64,000 bases of DNA from Gnetum montanum (Eukaryota; Streptophyta; Gnetopsida; Gnetales; Gnetaceae), in the NCBI GenBank assembly GCA_015680685.1, contig MNCI01018314.1, positions 209,899-273,898 of the forward strand, read 5' to 3'. Within the stretch, counting starts at the first letter, position 1. Every line of letters begins with the position of its first letter. Made by a program: the position numbers and the translations under genes. Positions 57,801-64,000 of this stretch are shown here, one piece after another. The notes under the pieces are model-generated. The model saw nothing but the letters and a program-made list of their open reading frames with translations, was not told the origin of the DNA and made no database searches.

Positions 57801-59906
57801 CAGCTAATTGAAAGAGCAACTGACCGACATGCATGGAACGAACTAGGGGAATAACTCATGCTAGCAACAAAGTCATAGATACATTGGAATATGAGCATCA
57901 CCAACTTCCACCCCTTAACCTGAAAACATCCATTGGGAGAAGTTGGACACTTTTGAGAAATTCAAATTCTTTATTTCGGATCTCTCCCTTTCCATTCAGT
58001 CATGGGGGAGATGGCAACCTATGCTAACCCATGGAGGCCCTCAGTTCTTTTACATTTTTTGTTTTACAAATTTCTTTAACTTTTCTTATTTTTATTTTAC
58101 AACATCGTTATTCTTTTTCATTTCTTTATGTGTGAGTGTGTTTGCATGTTTTATCCATCTTGTAAGTTTGTCACCCAATAAGTGTTCTTCATGATGGTAT
58201 GAATTGTTTTCCAATGATTGCTAATGTTTGATTTTTACCTTCAAGTTATGATGTTGATACTAAGGTATGGTTCTTTTGATATAACAGGAAATGAGTCCAC
58301 TTCATCCATACATCCACAATATTCTATGGTCTCTCTTGGCTTGGAACTATATAGTCCATTTCTTGAAAATAATAAGAACTCTAACGAATCGATGATTGGG
58401 CATTTCTCAAACTAAGGAAGGACTCAAGGATTGAAAAGGGTGTGACTTCAAGGGAACTTGATGCATTTGTGTTGGTCATTCTCTTGGGTGCTTGGATGTT
58501 TTCTTCTTGAGTTTTCTTACTGCTTCGATGTTACCCAATTATCGGGAAGCTGAGTAAATAAAAATAAGAAGTCTTTGCATGGTGTGGTTCTCACACATAA
58601 ACACAATAAAACAACAAAAAAGAGAGAGAGAGAAGAGAAAAAAGTGAGAATTCAAAGCACACCCCTTAGAAAAAATAATCACTTGGGCTACAAGCACTGG
58701 TTGTGAAACTAAAATGAACATGTTCTCTCTAATAAGGCCCTTCTCACTTTCCATTCTCTCCTCATTAGTTTCGTCGAAGTGGTGGTGGCTCTTGGGGGAG
58801 GCATTCTTGTTATTCAAGTGGATGGATTGGCCAAATGCATTGATGCAAAGTCACTAGATGTGGTTTTTTTGAGGTTGGAGTTGGAATGAGATTTACCAAG
58901 TCACATTAATCATTAACCCCATAAGGGGCTGTACACCACCTTATTCTCGAGACTCCATTTCATTCTCTTCCTTCCATCATTCTTCCTCCATTGTTCACCT
59001 CATTGCTGGTTGTATCATTAGTGTATATCTTGGTGGATGCATTGTTTTCTTTTTGGTAAATTCTTGTGGTTAAGACTTTAACTCTTGTTCCAAATGACAT
59101 TCCCATAGCCTACGGATTCTTTGAATGTGGGTTTGTCAGGGCATTAAGGGCATGAGCCTGCTTTGGGGAGGACCCACTGGCATTCCTATTTGGTACATCA
59201 GTTAATTTCTTTCCCTTGACATTTTTGCAATCCATTCTATTTTGTTCATTTCCATCTTGACATCCATTTCATTGATGTTATAGTTGTCTCTTTTTCTCCA
59301 TCTTTCTTGGTCTTTTTCCTTCTCCATTCTATCGCTACCGGAGGTTCGCTCTTAGTCATGGGGGTCCTAGTCCAATTTTTTCAATTTTCTCATAACCCCT
59401 ACACCTTCGGTAGTCACCACTATTATCTCTCCAGATCCGCAATCAGCCATACCATAACTCAGCCAATGGACCTTTCACTGAGGCAAGGTATCAACTTCAT
59501 TGAAATTCATTTACCCTTGCTAATACAAGACTATGTTGTGTGTGCAGATGGCAATCATGCAACAATAGATTAGATCTGGAGGGAACACTTGGAATGGACC
59601 AGTGCTGAAGCAGCTATGCAAGGAGCAAGATCGATGGCACGCTTATGGACAGACAACGAAAGGTGCAATCTTGGTATTGGCAGTAGAAGACTTCTTCTCT
59701 CTTCTCTCTTCTCTCTCAGCTGCCAAATAAGGCCTGATGTCAAATGTATAAAGTGTTCACTCTTGTTTTCGTGAACACCATTTTTGTCTTGTCTTGTAAT
59801 GATGATCCATTCACATGTCATCCCATTCACCATTAGTTCCATTTAGTCAATAATCCCATACCTTCCTAATATTTTGTAAGGAACTCGAGGATGAGTTTTC
59901 ATTCAG
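57801..59906 (+). other. E4 region between protease and PPT, no RT or integrase
   Basis: About 2 kb where pol should be. It contains T-rich noncoding sequence (58040-58140), the block CCTGCTTTGGGGAGGACCCA at about 59157-59176 shared with E3 and E5, and short decayed frames (59307-59573 and beyond) with no domain I recognise. The element is therefore pol-less like E3 and E5. Confidence 0.65.
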
Positions 59907-59917
59907 TCATGGGGGTA
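59907..59917 (+). other. E4 polypurine tract
   Basis: CATGGGGGTA directly before the LTR start TGATGGG at 59918, as in E3. Confidence 0.7.
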
Positions 59918-60269
59918 TGATGGGATGCAATATCGCATGGGTCGCGATATCGCGGTGCGCCGCCAAGTCTATAAATAAGAGGCAGCTCTCCCTTGTTTCT
60001 CATTGTAGGCCTAGACTGTAGCGAAACTCTGGCAGTTTTACCTCTCCAGAGATAGAATAATTTCCATGTGCCCGCAGTAGGAACTCCAAAGTGAATAGAT
60101 CTTTATTCGAGCAAATATTATACCTGAACACAAGTTTGTGTATGGCAATGAGGACGAACTGTTGAATAAACTTTGCAGTGCATGGAACAGGCTAAATAGG
60201 ATTTTACTTATTGTTATTTATTGTTTATCATTTAATTACTTTCTTAGTTAATTAAATCTCTCTCAACCC
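59918..60269 (+). mobile_element. E4 3' LTR, truncated
   Basis: It matches the E4 5' LTR from TGATGGGATGC to TCTCTCTCAACCC (5' counterpart near 54374), then leaves it. The palindrome array is 96 bp shorter than in the 5' LTR (50 bp against 146 bp from LTR start to TATA). Confidence 0.85.
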
Positions 60270-63200
60270 ATAGAGAAAGTTCATAGAATCAACAAATCTC
60301 CATAATATTACACCCTTTTTTCAATCCCTTTTGATTCTCTTCCTTTCTTCAAGGCATAATAATCATTAGTTAATTTTAGTTTTTATGTGATAAAAAACAT
60401 AGTACTTCCATGATAAGGAACGCTTATTAATAGAAATGAAGGCATGAATGACATGGGCTTACTGATTTTGCATAATTATTCTTCCAAGATTTTGATAATA
60501 TAGAACATTATCCAAACAAGAAAGTTGATGCCTACACATAAGTAATAAATTCCTTAGCGAATAATGAGGGATACTTCAAATGACTCAAAGCAATTAAAAA
60601 AGTATAAAAGAAATAGAAAATATGAAGAAATTAAAAATGTAAAAAGCATAATAAAATGGAACATAAATACAAAATTCTTAAAAATTAGGAAATTATAAAA
60701 AATTGTAAAACAACATAAAAAATAAGAAAAATAAAATAATGTAGTAAGCGTGATTCAAATGATCTGCCTCATGATTGGATTTTAGTTAGGAGATGCAGAA
60801 GATGAATTTTGTAATAATGTTATCATAAATATTGGAGGCATTACCCCATAAGATTTATGGAATGGATTTATTTATTGAATGCTGACAAGGATTAACTATT
60901 GTGGGTTTGAAGGGTGGTAAATCTATAGCGCATCCTACCTATAAATTGTATGAACTATGTACAACCCTTTTCAAAGCATTTAAAACTTAGTATGTTGGAG
61001 TATATGATTTGAGTTATAATAAAGGACCTTATCTCTAGGTTAAACCTCTAGATGTCAAATTTTTAGGTCATGAATCTTTTTGTTGTAGACCATGTAAACT
61101 TCATTATACCTAAGAACTATCATTTTATTTTCACTTAACACATTTAAATTCATCAATCTTTCTCATTTTGATAAGATGAGATTCAAGTCTAACTCACATG
61201 TCATGTTGAGTGTACATAATTTAAATTGTATTTATAACTTAGAGAGTTTTCTATACACTAATTCATATAGAGAGTAATGAATAGTAAGTTTTTATGTTGA
61301 CCTATATGCTCATAGAGCTTCATTGAGTTTTGTGCTCTAGTCTTTTTTATATTAATGTACATGTTAGTATTCTAATTATCTCTTGGTTTGTGACTTTAGG
61401 TTCATTAGCTTGGGAGTGGTATGGTATGATCAACTTATATTCTTACACTAAGCATTGCATTAATTTCTTAAAGATTAACCCTATGAAATGAGTTACATTA
61501 TCAAATATAAGTGCACGAGGTACTCAAAACCTATTTACCACATGCTTCTAAAAGAATTTAATAGAAATTGTTGTAGCACAATTAGTTACTGTAGTTGCTT
61601 CAGTTCACTTTGTGTAATAATCCACAGCCATAATATAGTATGATTTTCCATTTGAAGAAAGGGTGATGAAACCCATGAAATCAATTTCCCATAGATCAAA
61701 AGACTTCAGTAGTTGTATCCATTATTACAATCCTTCAAATCATTTTAATACCTTATCATGTCTTTGATAATGCTTACAAAACTTAGAAAAATGATGCATA
61801 TCTTAGAAAAGAGTCGATTAAAAGTAATTGGCCATGAAGACTTTGATAATAGTTAATCTCCCTATGTAATGATCACCACATTATCCTTCATGTGCATCTT
61901 GGAGAACTCTCAATTGGTTCTTCTCGTGAATGCACCATCCCACTAGACCATCAACATAGATTTTATAGATGTTTCCCTTTATTTTTATAAAGTGTTTGGC
62001 CTAATGTAAGAATTATTGAGTCCTGCATTTATCCCATTTAAAAGGAACTTTTGTCTCCTTCAAGTATGTAAGGTAGTTAGCAAACTACGGAGTGGTCACT
62101 GCTAAGAATACTACAGTAGCATTTTTGAATAAAGGCTTATCAAGAAACTAATTTGACAAAGGCTTTTCATCAATCCTATTATCCCATATTAATCTAAGTA
62201 GATGATAAGCAATAACATTTTTGGACCCCTTTTTATCTATCATCATAATATTAAAGTCTTACGAGCTCACAAGGCACCAAATGATTTGGGGACTCACTAT
62301 TAGCCTGTTCATGAGGAACCATATTGCAGTATGATTTGTGTGTACATAGATAGGATATTTAAGCACATAGTGCTTACACTTCTCATGAGTGTATACAACC
62401 ACCATCGATTCTTTTGTTGTTGTTGTGTAATTTAACTATGCACAAGTGATACTTCTACTCGCATAATGAATGTAATATGGATGCTTTTAATTATTTATTT
62501 GCATGAGCATGACCCCCAAAACATAATTGGATATGTTCATCATAATATGAAATGGTTTGGACTATTTTGGTACTTCTAAAATTAAAGTATTCATAATCTT
62601 GTATTTGAGATGCTCAAATGTCTTCTCACAACCCTGTATCTAGTGAAAGGATACATCTTTCTTTGTAGGCTTTACCAATAGTCTTGTAATCTTAGAAAAA
62701 TTGTCAATAAGTTCTAATAGTATCCAACATGTCTATTGAATGACCTTACAAACTTCATTGTTTGAGATCTCTAAGTGATTTCTTAAATGATCTTGACTTG
62801 ATTTGGATCAACCTTAATGCATTTTTTTTCAAAATCCTATGCCTCTAGATGATGGCTTCCTGGATATGAGATGTCTTTTCTACTAGTTTAGCTTCAGGTT
62901 TATCTCCAGATACATCTTTAACACTTGTTATAACTAGTGTAGGACATGTTAAAGGTCAAATATATCAGTTGAGAAGTCATATAAAAAGACTTCAATACCA
63001 TTCTCAATCTACCTCTAGAATATTTTGAAGACCAAGTGTTACAACGTAGTGGGTGCATTGCACAAGATAAAGAACATCTTTTGATATGAACAAGTCCTTT
63101 AAGAACTCATGAATGTGGTTTCATCTTGATTATCTAGTTTAATTTAGATTTGGTTATAGCCATTATAATAATCCAAAACACTATAGTACTTATGGCCTAT

Positions 63201-63595
63201 AATTGTGTCAACCACTTGATTAACAAATGATAATGGAAATGATTCTTAAATGTTTCCATGTTTAATAATAAAAAATCAATGTAAATTTTCCACTAACCTC
63301 CTTTTTGAACATAAATACTAATGGGCTTACATACTTACTATTTACGATAAGATAGATGAACCTATCTCTTAGGAGCTTTTCAATTTTCCTCTTGACAACT
63401 TGCTTTAGTTTTGGATTTAACCTACATTGTGATTAGAACTTGGGCTTTACTATAGGATTTATGTATATGCAGTGTTGGCATATACATGGATCACTTCAGT
63501 GATCTCATCATAAGATAATGTAAACAATATGGATCATTTATTCACAACTTTCAACAAATTCTTATTTTATTTCTCTATTAGCACTTGATGAGTGG
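60270..63595 (-). pseudogene. Old Ty3/gypsy pol, inverted and heavily decayed
   Basis: On the minus strand the domains run RT (about 63450-62600), RNase H (about 62500-62150), integrase (about 62050-61000). RT shows FVNQVVDTIIGHKYYSVLDY and YNGYNQ (about 63150-63250). RNase H shows IYVHTNHTAIW and NVIAYHLLRLIWDN. Integrase shows WEIDFMGFITLSSNGKSYYI, MAVDYYTK and VPRALIFDN. Stops occur every few tens of codons. It is not closely like the E1/E2 pol and lacks a visible second RNase H. The last 700 bp (60270-61000) has no clear domain. Confidence 0.7.
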
Positions 63596-63626
63596 CGAGG
63601 TACCCCTACACTCCACCATACGAATA
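63596..63626 (-). mobile_element. Athila-like LTR end, 31 bp, ending at a single N
   Basis: TGATGAGTGGCGAGGTACCC plus CTACACTCCACCATACGAATA is the reverse complement of the E3/E4 LTR end. It stops exactly at the N at 63627, so it may be a contig-end artefact and not a real insertion. Confidence 0.7.
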
Positions 63627-63627
63627 N

Positions 63628-64000
63628 CTTCATTAATTATTACTAGCTTCTTATTCTAAAGGAAAAAATATTCTAGTAATTTTGACAATGTCTTTGGCTT
63701 TGTTGATTCCAGCATAGGTTCTTCTAGAATTTCTAACTTTCCCCAATTAGTATCTTCATCTTGTTACACATGTACTACATGGAAGAGGTGTTGCTTCATA
63801 TTCTCCATCCTATCTAGCTACTTAACATATGAGATAGTAAGCACTTCGACTAGTTCCATGCACATTTTGGATATGTAGCTTTCATTTGTTATTAGCTATC
63901 AGATGTTCTTTCTTTTGGCTGTTACATACATCCATTTCTAGACACACATTTTTCTTCACATGTACTGAATGTCATGATACTTCTTTAATGAATAAGACAA
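63628..64000. other. Unassigned sequence to the window end
   Basis: AT-rich, no recognisable gene. It could be the continuation upstream (minus strand) of the decayed pol, but I see no motif that proves this. Confidence 0.4.

Noticed and set aside
60270-63595. Gene desert on the plus strand taken as intergenic DNA
   Set aside because: Reading the minus strand shows RT, RNase H and integrase motifs in the correct order, so it is a decayed Ty3 pol.

Overview
The window is nuclear DNA of a land plant with a large, retrotransposon-filled genome. A gymnosperm is my guess from the element sizes and the spacing between genes, but nothing here proves the taxon. The only host gene I recognise is a two-exon nuclear gene for a plastid ribosomal protein (PSRP6/bL38c-like, 43414-45451). 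Nearly everything else is LTR-retrotransposon sequence, nested several layers deep, plus assembly gaps.

Layout. Positions 1-362 are the start of an inverted LTR that abuts a broken gag. Positions 363-31922 are one large Ty3/gypsy Tat/Ogre-like element (E1): gag, protease, a long antisense gene, RT-RNaseH-aRNaseH-integrase, repeat-rich 3' region and 3' LTR. E1 is split by a complete second Tat/Ogre-like element of another family (E2, 6900-24126), which has 1459-bp LTRs and a perfect 5-bp target duplication TACGC. E1 itself seems to sit inside the 5' LTR of an Athila-like, pol-less element (E3, 31923-39496). Positions 39497-41854 hold a decayed Ty3 pol fragment and two truncated inverted LTRs. 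Positions 41855-47637 are the low-copy island with the plastid ribosomal gene and a LINE-like remnant. Positions 47638-48299 are an inverted duplication bounded by single Ns, probably an assembly artefact. Positions 48300-53922 are an inverted pol-less Athila-like element (E5). Its 5' LTR is broken by a plus-strand relative (E4, 53923-60269, with a 106-N gap). Positions 60270-63595 hold an old decayed Ty3 pol on the minus strand, and the rest has no clear gene.

Main observation. E1 and E2 each carry, between protease and RT, a multi-exon gene on the opposite strand. Reading GT-AG borders by eye gives eight exons in the same order in both copies. Exon 2 is exactly 450 nt in both, and intron phases agree at five of seven junctions. 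The predicted product joins an FCP1/NIF-like HAD domain with decayed catalytic residues, a domain like the one called 'putative plant transposon protein', and a long coiled-coil tail. In both elements the whole cassette lies where Ogre elements carry a sense-strand intron between protease and RT, and a TATA box lies upstream of exon 1 on the antisense strand.

Two further patterns recur. First, each LTR family has its own array of short CG-containing palindromes, in three families directly upstream of the TATA box (GCGTATACGC; TTACGC/GCGTAA; GCGATATCGC) and in a fourth in a truncated LTR (GCTACGCTATG). Second, clusters of short hairpin-plus-TTAAACTA units stand at the same three places in E1 and E2: after protease, before RT and after integrase.
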